Below, in pieces: positions 24,640 to 34,200 of a stretch of DNA of 39,440 bases (positions are counted from its first letter, which is position 1; each line of letters starts with the position of its first letter). The notes under the pieces are model-generated. The model was not told the DNA's origin. It made no database searches and saw only the letters and a program-made list of their open reading frames with translations. The position numbers and the translations under genes were made by a program. Origin of the DNA: Lentisphaerota bacterium (lineage in GTDB: Bacteria > Verrucomicrobiota > Kiritimatiellia > UBA8416 > JABMPJ01); the NCBI GenBank assembly GCA_013203785.1, contig JABMPJ010000188.1:1-39440 (forward strand), given 5' to 3'.

Positions 24640-25518
24640 TCAGGCCGCTTTCGCCAGAATGAGCAGGAACCGCACGCCGAAAACAAGCTCCTCATGACGA
24701 TACACGATACGGAAGCCGTTCTTCTCAAGCAGATACGGGTAGTTGTGCGAAAATCCGAATTCCTGCCCGTAGGGGCAGGAGTCCTGCTGGGCGTCCAGAT
24801 CGTGGTTCATTCCCACGGGCTCAATCAACGCCACGACGGCGGGCTTCTGAGCGGCCACGAGGCGGAAAAACCGCTCGATGGCATCGGGATCAAAGTACTC
24901 GAGCACGCCGTTCTGAGTCAGATAGACCCAGTTCGGCCGACCGTGTGCGCCGATGTAATCCAGGGCATCCGCTGCAATAAACTCCAGCTTGGAATCGGGA
25001 AAGGCCGCCCGCGCTTCTGCCGTGGTAACCGGATCCAGGTCGATACCGATCAACCGTTCCGCGCTTGTGAAACGCCGTGCCAGATAATCAACGAGGAGTC
25101 CGGCACCCGAACCGATTTCACAGAATGTCGCCCCGATTCCTGCGGGCTCCAGAACCCCTTCCAGTGCGTCGATAAGCGGCGTGTAATAGCGCAGAAAGAC
25201 CGCCTCAAAGCGCTCGGGCGCATCGGCATGGTAGGCCTTGGCATGTTCACCGCCCCAGAACTTGCGATGGTACTCTCCCAGTCTGCCGAAATCTCGGTGA
25301 CGCAGGGCCTGATAGGCAATGCCGGCGCCAATGAGCCGGTTCAGCAGGGATGCCCGTCGGCCATGATGCGTAAAATCACTCTTTTGTAGCAGTGCGGCGC
25401 GGGCAGGAAACAGCCGCATGAGAACACGTCCCAGCCATCCCTTGGCTTTCTGTTTGGCGCTGTCCTGCGACCATTGGCGCAGGGAAAAGCGGTCATCGGA
25501 TGCCGGGGTACTATCCAT
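24640..25518 (-). CDS. Class I SAM-dependent methyltransferase
   Basis: 292 aa. After a basic helical N-terminus (about 1-110) the Rossmann methyltransferase core shows motif I FCEIGSGAGLLVDYLAR, the motif II acidic residue in LIGIDLDPVTTAEAR, motif III LEFIAADALDYI and YLTQNGVLEYF in the motif IV area. The ATG at 25518 has GAGGGAG 6 nt upstream; the frame continues to 25590 without support. The context suggests methylation of a sugar hydroxyl or of a lipid-linked intermediate, but a different small-molecule acceptor cannot be excluded. Confidence 0.87.
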   Translation of the reverse strand: MDSTPASDDRFSLRQWSQDSAKQKAKGWLGRVLMRLFPARAALLQKSDFTHHGRRASLLNRLIGAGIAYQALRHRDFGRLGEYHRKFWGGEHAKAYHADAPERFEAVFLRYYTPLIDALEGVLEPAGIGATFCEIGSGAGLLVDYLARRFTSAERLIGIDLDPVTTAEARAAFPDSKLEFIAADALDYIGAHGRPNWVYLTQNGVLEYFDPDAIERFFRLVAAQKPAVVALIEPVGMNHDLDAQQDSCPYGQEFGFSHNYPYLLEKNGFRIVYRHEELVFGVRFLLILAKAA

Positions 25519-25663
25519 GCAGGCTCCCTCAGGACAATCTATGTATAGACAGGAAAGGCGGATACATTCCACCCAACACAGCGGGCCCACACTACTGAAT
25601 AGCGCGTCCGCTGGTCGAGCGCATAGTGTCCCGCCCCGGTGTGGTTGGCGGGCGGTCGTGGCC

Positions 25664-26362
25664 TTATACGTTCTTGTCGCGGAGGGTCCGCATCCAACGC
25701 GACTGGAATGACAGAAAGAACACTAGCGCCAAGAGCTCACAGCCCTCCTCGCAAACGACTTCGATTCGCAAACACCATGGTGCATCGCACCCAGACAGGA
25801 TATAGACGCCCTCGGCAAGCGCCCCTGCACAAACACACGCTATGCTGGCGATGACGAGAGGAGTGCCCTCACGACACGCCACGCGTATGGAGGATGCGGC
25901 AAATAGCGCGGTAAGGATCACGGCCAGTGAGGCGGCAAACAGCGGTCCGAGTGTGGCCTTGGACACCTGCCACCCGCCACTGCCAAGCAGGCCCGCTTCC
26001 AAGCCCTCAACAAATTCGTGGAACTCAATAAAGTCGTCGATGGAGAGAGCCAGAAAGCCGAAAGAGATGAGCGCCAAGAGCCGAGCGACACGGCGATCTT
26101 TGGCCCAAAATGCGCGCGCGAGTATATAGGCGCAGAGCGAATTGAGAAACAGCAGCATGGATGAACACCATGTTGCAAGCGTGCCCTCTGAATTCAGATC
26201 AATCTGCCTGAGCAGATACCCCCACGAACCGTCCACAGATGCCAGTTCCGTCCCTGATGGGATCAGCAGTATATTGGACAGAATCAGAATTCCGATGATG
26301 CCCCATAAAGCGCGTAGCAGAGTAGGATCAAGGGCTGGACGCGGGCACGCTGATATCTGCAA
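25664..26362 (-). CDS. Polytopic membrane protein of unknown function
   Basis: 232 aa with six or so hydrophobic segments (IIGILILSNILLIP, TWCSSMLLFLNSLCAYILA, LLALISFGFLALS, LFAASLAVILTALFAA, VIASIACVCAGALAEG, CELLALVFFLSF). Two charged patches sit at segment edges: SIDDFIEFHEFVEG and EVVCEEGCELLAL. The conserved-looking D-D-x-x-E-x-H-E and E-E-x-x-E could bind a metal or form an active site, but I do not recognise the family and assign no function. Translation starts at a TTG (26362) with AAGGAG 9 nt upstream. It is separated by 145 bp from the methyltransferase gene, and diverges from the NRPS operon. Confidence 0.7.
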   Translation of the reverse strand: MQISACPRPALDPTLLRALWGIIGILILSNILLIPSGTELASVDGSWGYLLRQIDLNSEGTLATWCSSMLLFLNSLCAYILARAFWAKDRRVARLLALISFGFLALSIDDFIEFHEFVEGLEAGLLGSGGWQVSKATLGPLFAASLAVILTALFAASSIRVACREGTPLVIASIACVCAGALAEGVYILSGCDAPWCLRIEVVCEEGCELLALVFFLSFQSRWMRTLRDKNV

Positions 26363-26371
26363 AACAGAACA

Positions 26372-26377
26372 CTCCTT
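26372..26377 (-). promoter_or_regulatory. Ribosome binding site deciding a TTG start
   Basis: AAGGAG on the minus strand, 9 nt before the TTG at 26362. No ATG or GTG in frame lies near the beginning of the hydrophobic protein, so this site supports the TTG start. Confidence 0.55.
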
Positions 26378-26466
26378 CGCCGTGGGACCATTTTCGAGTG
26401 GAACCCAACGGCATCATATTTTGTACCCGACCGTCAAGCGTGAGTTGCTACGGTGCGGTTCGACGT

Positions 26467-26495
26467 TTGATTTGTGGGGGGTGATTACCTACACT
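26467..26495 (+). promoter_or_regulatory. Predicted sigma-70 promoter of the NRPS operon
   Basis: TTGATT (26467-26472), 17 bp, TACACT (26490-26495). The transcript start would be near 26502, about 29 nt before the ATG at 26531. It overlaps the upstream in-frame GTG at 26474, which argues for the 26531 start. Confidence 0.4.
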
Positions 26496-26530
26496 GCTCG
26501 CTAGTGTGGAATTTGAATGGGATAGAGCAG

Positions 26531-28324
26531 ATGGCGTATGCCTCAATTCATCAAGGCTTTGAAGCGAAGGTGGCCGCGACGCCCGAGCAGTCGGCTATAT
26601 CGTCCGATCAAGGCGTCATAACGTACGCTGATCTGAGCCGGCGCAGCAACGCGGTGGCGCTGGCCCTCTGCCGGAACCATGACGCTCACCCCACGATCAT
26701 CGGGCTCTGTTTCGAGCTTGGCGTTGACTATGTAGCCGCAATGCTGGGCGTGCTTAAATCCGGGGCAGCCTTTCTCCCCATCGCCGTCGACACGCCTGTG
26801 CATCGACTCGCGGCAATGCTGGAGATGGCAACGCCCGAACACATCCTCACCAACGCCGCGCACGCGGGAGCGTTGCGCACACAACTGGTGCGCGCAGGCC
26901 ACGAGGTGAGCCTGCTGGTCACGGATGAGCTCCCCCCCTGCGATACAATGCCACCTGTAGACGCAGGACCAAACAGCCTCTGCTATCTGCTGTTTACATC
27001 GGGCTCGACTGGCCGCCCCAAAGCGGTGGCAGGATGCCACGCCAGCCTGAGGCACTTCATCGACTGGGAGATTCAGGAGTTCCGCCTGGACGCGAGCTGT
27101 CGCATCAGTCTTCTGGCCGCACCCACGTTCGATGTGAGCTTACGGGATATTCTGGTTCCACTACTGGCAGGGGGGTGCATATGCATTCCTGACGAGTCGG
27201 TCCGCACACAACCGCGTGCACTCCTCGACTGGCTGCACACCGAGCGCGTCACCCAGGTCCACTGTGTTCCCTCACTCTTTCGGTTGCTGTTGAGCGAGCT
27301 GGAGAGACGCCCAGGCGTCGAACTACCGGACCTGCAGCGGATCCTCCTGGCGGGCGAACCGCTCTATGCCCGCGACGTGCGGCGCTGGCGCCGGGCCATG
27401 TCGGATCGGATCGAGCTGGTCAACCTCTATGGTCCCACCGAAACGACGCTGGCCAAAGCCTGCTATCGTATTCGCGAGATTCCGGACACCGAGAACGGGA
27501 TCGTGCCGATCGGGAGTGGTATCGCTGACACCGAACTACTGCTCATACGGGATGGGCAGCTCTGCGACAGCCGGCAGATCGGCGAGATTTACATCAGAAC
27601 CGCCTTCCGCAGCAAAGGCTATTATGGAGATCCCGAGCTGACAGCGGCGTGTTTCATCCCCAATCCCCTCAGCAACGATCCCGATGACATTATCTATCGG
27701 ACCGGCGACCAGGGACGTTATAGAGCCGATCGCACCGTTGAATTCATTGGACGGCTCGATAACCAGATCAAGTTCAACGGCATCCGAATCGAGCTGGGTG
27801 AGGTGGAGGCCCACCTCCTACAGCACCCACAGGTTCAAGAGGCTGTCGTGATTGTCCATCGGGACAGCGATTCCGAGAGCCGTCTGGTCGCCTATTTCGT
27901 GGCAGCCGAGCGCCTGGACCCGGAGAGCCTGCGCGAACATCTCGCCAGCTATATGCCAACCAATATGCATCCCAATCTGTTTATCCAGATGGACCGTTTG
28001 CCTCTCAATTTACATGGCAAGATAGACCGCAGGGCATTGCCGGCCCCCACGGAGCTGCTCTACGAAAGCCGCGACTTCGTGGCACCACAAGGGGCCACCG
28101 AGACCGATCTCGCCAGGATATGGGGAGCCCTCCTTGGCTTGGAATCCGTGGCCGCCGACCGTACCTTCGTGGAGTTGGGAGGCGACTCGCTGAAGGCCAT
28201 TCGGGCCATCGGTGAACTCTATAAAGCATTCGATATCGAGGTGAGCCTGCGCGTATTCTTTGAGCAAGGCACCATTCAAAAGCTGGCCACATGGCTGACG
28301 GAGTCCGGAGGACAGAACGCATGA
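26531..28324 (+). CDS. Stand-alone NRPS adenylation-thiolation (A-T) protein
   Basis: 597 aa. It activates an amino acid as AMP ester and loads it on its own carrier domain. The A domain (about 1-500) has A3 LLFTSGSTGRPKAVAG, A4 APTFDVS, A5 NLYGPTETT, A7 YRTGDQGR, A8 GRLDNQIKFNGIRIELGEVE and A10 NLHGKIDRRAL with the catalytic Lys. The T domain (about 515-590) has VELGGDSLKAIR, Ser being the phosphopantetheine site. Asp235 (GrsA numbering) is present, so an alpha-amino acid is likely. By-eye specificity residues D-V-R-H-L-A-L-L-A-K match no code I know. There is no condensation domain, so it acts as a loading module or serves a trans enzyme. It is first gene of a tight operon; the stop overlaps the next ATG. 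Confidence 0.92.
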   Translation: MAYASIHQGFEAKVAATPEQSAISSDQGVITYADLSRRSNAVALALCRNHDAHPTIIGLCFELGVDYVAAMLGVLKSGAAFLPIAVDTPVHRLAAMLEMATPEHILTNAAHAGALRTQLVRAGHEVSLLVTDELPPCDTMPPVDAGPNSLCYLLFTSGSTGRPKAVAGCHASLRHFIDWEIQEFRLDASCRISLLAAPTFDVSLRDILVPLLAGGCICIPDESVRTQPRALLDWLHTERVTQVHCVPSLFRLLLSELERRPGVELPDLQRILLAGEPLYARDVRRWRRAMSDRIELVNLYGPTETTLAKACYRIREIPDTENGIVPIGSGIADTELLLIRDGQLCDSRQIGEIYIRTAFRSKGYYGDPELTAACFIPNPLSNDPDDIIYRTGDQGRYRADRTVEFIGRLDNQIKFNGIRIELGEVEAHLLQHPQVQEAVVIVHRDSDSESRLVAYFVAAERLDPESLREHLASYMPTNMHPNLFIQMDRLPLNLHGKIDRRALPAPTELLYESRDFVAPQGATETDLARIWGALLGLESVAADRTFVELGGDSLKAIRAIGELYKAFDIEVSLRVFFEQGTIQKLATWLTESGGQNA

Positions 28325-29307
28325 AAGCGCCATTCGTAGATGTGCACGACCTGATGAAGCTGGACGCAGAGGCCACAGTAACCGAGATCACCCAGGCCAT
28401 ACAGGACCAGGTCCGCTACGCCTTGGGTCGGCGAGGCGCGATTGTGGCTATTTCCGGTGGCATCGATAGCAGTGTGGTAGCGCAGCTCTGCGTGCGCGCA
28501 CTCGGACCGGAGCATGTGATCGGCCTTCTTCTGCCCGAGTGTGAGTCGTCCGATGCTACATTGCCCCTCTCACAGCTCCTTGCCGATCATCTCGGCATCC
28601 GGACGTTCCGCGAGGATATCTCGCCTATCTTGGAGGCCTGCGGCTGCTACCGACGGCGCGACGAAGCCATTCAGTCCCTCATCCCTGAGTACGGCCCGGG
28701 CTACAAATCAAAACTGGTGAACGAAGGGCTCTTGGAGACGGGCAACAGCCATATCTTCTACCTCGTCGTGGAGGCCCCCGATGGCCAGCAGCAAAAAGTG
28801 GAAGCGCCCGGCGATGTATTGATGCAAGTGGTCGCCGCCACCAACTTCAAGCAACGCACTCGCAAGATGCTCGAATATCACTATGCCGACCGCTTCCACT
28901 ACGCCGTGACCGGTACCCCCAATCGGCTGGAATATGAGTTGGGGTTCTTCGTCAAGAACGGAGACGGCTCGGCCGATCTCAAGCCCATTTCCCATCTCTA
29001 CAAGAGCCACGTGTTTCAGTTAGCCCGCCATATGGCACTGCCGCAAACACTTCTCGAACAAACGCCATCGACCGACACCTACTCCCTGGCCCAGACGCAG
29101 GAGGAATTCTACTTCGCCATGCCGCTGGAGATTCTGGACCTCTGCCTCTACTGTAAGAACAACGGCTATTCCTTTGAGCAGACGGCGCAGGCTGCGGGGC
29201 TGACTGCCGAACAGGTGAAGACCGTCTTTGCCGACATTGTTTCAAAACGGTCGATGGGCGAATATCTGCAATCTACCGCCCCTGAAGGTGGAGAAGGCGT
29301 AGCGTAA
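28321..29307 (+). CDS. NAD synthetase (NadE)-like ATP-pyrophosphatase, probable amide-forming paralogue
   Basis: 328 aa. The PP-loop ATP-pyrophosphatase motif is AIVAISGGIDSSVVAQLC, and TGTPNRLEYELGFFVKNGDG followed by LKPISHLYKSHVFQLA matches the NadE region that binds deamido-NAD and ammonia. There is no nitrilase (glutaminase) domain, so it would depend on free or supplied ammonia. About 50 extra residues (roughly 100-165, including GYKSKLVNEGLLETGNSHIFYLVVEA) interrupt the normal NadE layout. Housekeeping NadE is rarely found inside an NRPS operon, and the gene directly precedes a glutamine amidotransferase. A repurposed ligase that amidates a carboxylate is therefore plausible (inference). 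ATGA overlap with the A-T gene. Confidence 0.85.
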   Translation: MKAPFVDVHDLMKLDAEATVTEITQAIQDQVRYALGRRGAIVAISGGIDSSVVAQLCVRALGPEHVIGLLLPECESSDATLPLSQLLADHLGIRTFREDISPILEACGCYRRRDEAIQSLIPEYGPGYKSKLVNEGLLETGNSHIFYLVVEAPDGQQQKVEAPGDVLMQVVAATNFKQRTRKMLEYHYADRFHYAVTGTPNRLEYELGFFVKNGDGSADLKPISHLYKSHVFQLARHMALPQTLLEQTPSTDTYSLAQTQEEFYFAMPLEILDLCLYCKNNGYSFEQTAQAAGLTAEQVKTVFADIVSKRSMGEYLQSTAPEGGEGVA

Positions 29308-29311
29308 CTCT

Positions 29312-31180
29312 ATGTGCGGTATTGCAGGCATCCATCTTCTCGCCCCCGGCCCCGCGCCCGAACGGGACACACTCCAGGCGATGATGGCGCCGTTCCGCTA
29401 TCGCGGTCCCGACGAAGAGGGCTACTACACCGACGCCCAGATCGGTCTCGGCATCCGCCGACTCGCCATTGTCGATGTGGCGCATGGGCAACAGCCCATG
29501 TTCAGCGACGATCGCCGGTTGGTGAGCGTCTGTAATGGTGAGATCTATAATCACGGCGACCTACGCCGCACGCTCGAAAGTGCGGGACACCATTTTCATA
29601 CCCGTTGCGATGTCGAAGTCATCATACCCATGTACCGCCAGTATGGCCTGGATGGCATCAAGCAGTTCAACGGCCAATTTGGCTTCGCTCTATACGATCA
29701 GAGCCGCCACCGGCTCGTATTAGGCAGAGACCAGATGGGCATCGCCCCGCTCTTCTACACCCGCATCGGTGACACGCTCCTCTTCGCTTCCGAGATCAAA
29801 GGTATCCTGGCCCACCCGGCTATGCGGCCGGTTGTGGACCCCCGCGGGCTGGACCAAATCCTGACCCTACCCGGCTTGGCCAGCCCGCAGACGCTCTTCA
29901 AGAACGTTCACAGTGTGCCGCCCGGTCACTTCCTCCTCGTAGAAAACGGTGAGATCTCCTTGCACCGCTACTGGGACCTGGACTATCCGCCAGCGGCCGA
30001 TTGTGAAAACGAATGGGACGAGACCGCGGCGGCCGAGGCTCTCGAGGAACGACTGACCGAAGCCGTGCGCCTACGTCTACAGGCCGATGTCCCCGTGGGA
30101 TTCTATCTGAGCGGTGGACTGGACTCCTCACTGATCGCCAGCTTGATCGGCCGTCTCTCCGATGAGAAGCGCCACTCCTTTTCGATTCGTTTTCCCGATC
30201 CGGCGATTGACGAGGGTACGCACCAGCACACCATGGTGGAGCGACTGAACTGCATGCATCATGAGACGCTGTTCGATGCCGATGCCATCGGCGAGCGCAT
30301 GCGCGCGATCGTCTATCATGCCGAAACCCCCCTGAAGGAGTCCTATAATACCTGCTCGCTCGCGCTCTCCGAGTTGGTGCATCGCAACGGCATGAAGGTG
30401 GTGCTCACCGGAGAGGGATCCGATGAACTGCTGGGGGGCTACGTCGGATACCGACTCGACGAAGCGCGCGGACCGCACAGCCTATCGCCCCCGGATGCGG
30501 AGGCCCTCCTGGAACAGGAGGTGCAAGCCTCACTGTGGGGCGACGCCCATTTCTTCTATGAGAAGCATTACTACGCGCATCGCGAAACAAAACGGGCGCT
30601 CTATTCCGATGCCATCAATGAACAGTTCAGCACGATCGACTGCACGGCAGGTCCGCTCTTGGATACGACCAAACTAGCGGCGCTCCATCCCTTCCACAGG
30701 CGTTCCTATCTCGACTGTAAGTTACGGCTGGCCGATCATCTCCTGGCCGATCATGGCGATCGCGTCGCCTATGCGCATTCGGTGGAGGCACGCTATCCCT
30801 TCCTGGATCTGGAGCTGATCGAGCTTGTGAAAACGCTCCCGCCCTCTCTGCTACTCAAAGACGGTAAAGAGAAATCCCTTCTGAAACGGGTGGCCCGACA
30901 GCACCTGCCCGACAGCATCGTCGACCGCCATAAATTTGCGTTTGTCGCCCCGGGCAGCCCGTTGTTGCTGCAACAAGGGATTGAGTGGATCGAGGACACT
31001 CTTTCCGAAGCGCGCATTCGTCGTCAGGGCTATTTCAATCCGGCCACGGTTGAGCGCCTGAAGCAACGTTATCGGCAGCCGGGATTCAGGCTCAATACGA
31101 CGTTTGAGGATGACTGGTTGATGATCATCCTGACCTTCGGTATCCTGCTGGACACCTTTGACCTCCCAGCCTTCACGTGA
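29312..31180 (+). CDS. asnB: Asparagine synthase-like glutamine amidotransferase
   Basis: 622 aa, the full AsnB architecture. Cys2 (MCGIAGIH) is the glutaminase nucleophile and the Ntn domain shows FRYRGPDEEGYY, RRLAIVD, CNGEIYNH and FNGQFGFALYD. The synthetase domain from about residue 250 has PP-loop FYLSGGLDSSLIASL, TGEGSDELLGGY and the C-terminal EARYPFLDLELIELVK and KSLLKRVARQHLP. All catalytic motifs look intact. It may simply make asparagine for the neighbouring adenylation domains. Alternatively it amidates a sugar uronic acid, as WbpS does, or a carrier-bound substrate. It lies 4 nt after the NadE-like gene and is co-transcribed with it. Confidence 0.92.
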   Translation: MCGIAGIHLLAPGPAPERDTLQAMMAPFRYRGPDEEGYYTDAQIGLGIRRLAIVDVAHGQQPMFSDDRRLVSVCNGEIYNHGDLRRTLESAGHHFHTRCDVEVIIPMYRQYGLDGIKQFNGQFGFALYDQSRHRLVLGRDQMGIAPLFYTRIGDTLLFASEIKGILAHPAMRPVVDPRGLDQILTLPGLASPQTLFKNVHSVPPGHFLLVENGEISLHRYWDLDYPPAADCENEWDETAAAEALEERLTEAVRLRLQADVPVGFYLSGGLDSSLIASLIGRLSDEKRHSFSIRFPDPAIDEGTHQHTMVERLNCMHHETLFDADAIGERMRAIVYHAETPLKESYNTCSLALSELVHRNGMKVVLTGEGSDELLGGYVGYRLDEARGPHSLSPPDAEALLEQEVQASLWGDAHFFYEKHYYAHRETKRALYSDAINEQFSTIDCTAGPLLDTTKLAALHPFHRRSYLDCKLRLADHLLADHGDRVAYAHSVEARYPFLDLELIELVKTLPPSLLLKDGKEKSLLKRVARQHLPDSIVDRHKFAFVAPGSPLLLQQGIEWIEDTLSEARIRRQGYFNPATVERLKQRYRQPGFRLNTTFEDDWLMIILTFGILLDTFDLPAFT

Positions 31181-31217
31181 CAACATCAGACCGCCACAGA
31201 GGAGAACCGAGAAGCTG

Positions 31218-34200
31218 ATGTCGAATAATGAGACAGCCGTACCCCCTTCCGTGCCCCTCTCGTATGCCCAGGAGCGGATGTGGTATATCGACCAGGTCAT
31301 GCCGGGAACACCGCTGTACAATATTCCGCTGGCATGGGAGCTCACGGGCCCGTTGAATGAGATCGCCCTCGCCGCCAGCATCAACACGATCATCCGCCGA
31401 CATGACGTGATGCGCACCACCTTTGATCTTGTCGATGGGGCACCGATTCAGCGCGTGGCGCCATTCGAGGAAATGGATCTACCCGTCATCGATCTGGAAC
31501 CTGTGCCCGCCGCCGCTCGCGAGGCCGCCCTGGCCGCCGCGCTCAGTAACGAGGCCAACAAGCCTTTTGACCTGGCGGAGGGTCCGCTCCTGCGCGCCGC
31601 ACTGATTCGAATGGAGACAGGCCGGCATGTGCTCTCCTTCACACCACACCATGTGATTTTTGATGGCGCTTCCCGCCGCCTCTTTCTCCAGGAGTTGGCC
31701 GCGCTGTATGAGGCCACGGGCGCGGCAGCCGCGACGCCGCTGCCTGCATTGCCCCTTCAATACGCTGATTTTGCCGTGTGGCAACGCACGACATTGACTA
31801 AGGCCGACATGGCGCGCCAGCTGACCTACTGGAAGCAGGCGCTCGTGCCGGGCAGCGGCACGTTGGCCCTCACGCCTGACCAACCGCGACCGAACGAACG
31901 GACCCACCATGGCGCGGCCGAGCGACTACACCTCGCCGCTTCACCACAGATCCTGCTAGAACTCTGCAACCGTGAAGGCACCACGCCATTCATGCTGTTG
32001 CTGGCCGCCTATGCTACCACGCTCCACCTCCTGAGTGAGCAAACGTCCATCGCCATCGCATGCCCCGTCTCCGACAGAGAGCACCCCGACGTCGGGAGCG
32101 TGATTGGCTTCTTTGTCAACACGATGATTCTTGAGGCCCACATTGAGCCAGACGGCTCTTTTCGCGACGTCCTCCAGGACGTGAGGGGAACCTGCCTGGA
32201 CGGGTTCTCCCATCGCAGCGTTCCGTTCCAGCGTGTGGTTGAGGCCATTCAGCCGGTCCGCACCGCAACTCTGACGCCGCTCTTTGAGACCATGTTCACC
32301 TTTGAGGATATGCGCGACATGCCGCAGTCCATGGGCGATGTTGGCATCCGACTTTTACCCGTCGACCACGACAGCGCATTGACGGATCTCCTGTTTGAGA
32401 CCGAGCTTGTCGGCGATGGCCTGGACCTCACACTCATCTACAGTAGAGATCTCTTCACATCACACACTGCCGCCCGGATACTGCGCCATTTCCAGGCCGT
32501 GCTGCGGCAGATCACGGCAGATCCGGAGATCGGTATTCAGGAGATCTCCTTGTTGGACGAAGGAGATCGCGCCCAACTGGCCCAATGGAATCAGACCCAG
32601 GTGGACTACGGCACCCCGACCTGTGTGCACGAACGCTTCGAGCGGCAGGCCGCACAGACTCCGCACGCCTTAGCTCTGCTGGCCCCGCCCGCGGACGCCG
32701 CAGCGACAGCATCCGGCGACCAGCGCATGGACTACGACGAACTGAACGGCCGCGCCAATCAACTCGCACACCACCTCCGCGCACGTGGCATCGGGCCCGA
32801 CACCACTGTAGGGATCTGTAGCGGACGTTCGTTCGATGTGATGATCGGCGTGCTGGGCATCCTCAAGGCTGGCGCGGCCTATGTGCCACTCGACCCGGAG
32901 TACCCGCAACACCGGCTCGCCGTGATGATTGAGGATTCAAAGGTAGCCCTGGTCCTGGCAGCGGGACCGGCCGCTTCCGCCGTCGAAGGGCTTCATGAGG
33001 AGATCATCAGGCTGGACGATGCGTGGCCCATCATCTCTGAACAACCAACCACCAATCCAGGTGCTGCGGTTACCTGCAACCATCTCGCCTACGTGCTCTA
33101 CACCTCGGGCTCCACCGGGCGCCCCAAGGGCGTCGCCATGCCACACGGTCCGCTGTCCAACCTGATCGAATGGCAAGTGCGCGACTCGGTTATGGGGCAT
33201 GCGAACCGCACGCTTCATTTTGCACCGCTGAGTTTCGATGTCTCTTTTCAGGAGCTGTTCAGCACCTGGTGTTCTGGTGGCACCGTGGTGTTGATCCCCG
33301 ATACGCAGCGCGGAGATGGCACGGCGCTCCTCGCTTTCATGACGTCACACCAGATCGAGCGAGTCTTTCTGCCTTTCGTCGCGCTGCAGCTTCTAGCAGA
33401 TGCCGCCATCAATCGACCGCCCCCCGCCTCCCTCAGGGAGATCATGACCGCAGGGGAGCAACTCCAGATCACCCCGGCAGTTGCAGCGCTCTGTCGATCA
33501 CTGCCTGACTGCACTCTCTACAATCAGTATGGTCCGACGGAGGCCCATGTGGTGACCCGTCTAAGGCTGGATGGGGCACCCTCGACGTGGCCCGCATTAC
33601 CGCCGATTGGCCGTCCCATCGCGAACGTCCGGATCCACATCCTTGATCGGCACAGGCGCGAGCTTCCCGTGGGGCAGCCCGGCGAGCTCTACATCGGCGG
33701 CGCGGCCCTGGCGCGAGGCTATCTCAATCAGGCCGAACTGACGGCGGCACACTTTGTAGCGGACCCGTTCAGCTCTGATCGTAACGACAGGTTATATCGA
33801 ACCGGAGATTTGGCTCGATATCGGTCGGACGGACATATTGAATTTCTCGGGCGGATCGACAACCAGTTCAAAGTGCGCGGATTCCGTGTCGAGCCGGGTG
33901 AGATCGAAGCCGTTCTGGTCGCACACGAGGGCGTTTCGCAAAGCGCCGTGGCGCTCGCGGACACTCAGCCGGGCGATCAGCGCCTGACGGCCTACTTCGT
34001 GCCCAACGAGGGAGCCGCGCTGACCGGCACCGTCCTAAGAGAACACCTCAGATCGCAGTTACCCGACTATATGGTGCCGCAGTTTTTTGTCGAACTCGAC
34101 CAGTTGCCCATGACCCCCAGTGGCAAGATCGATCGCCGCAAACTGCCCTCGCCTACACGTGACACTGCTGGCATTCGTGCTGAGTCCTACGTCGCGGCGC

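Noticed and set aside
24694..25389. 231-codon plus-strand open frame across the methyltransferase
   Set aside because: Antisense to a clear SAM methyltransferase; composition typical of a shadow frame.
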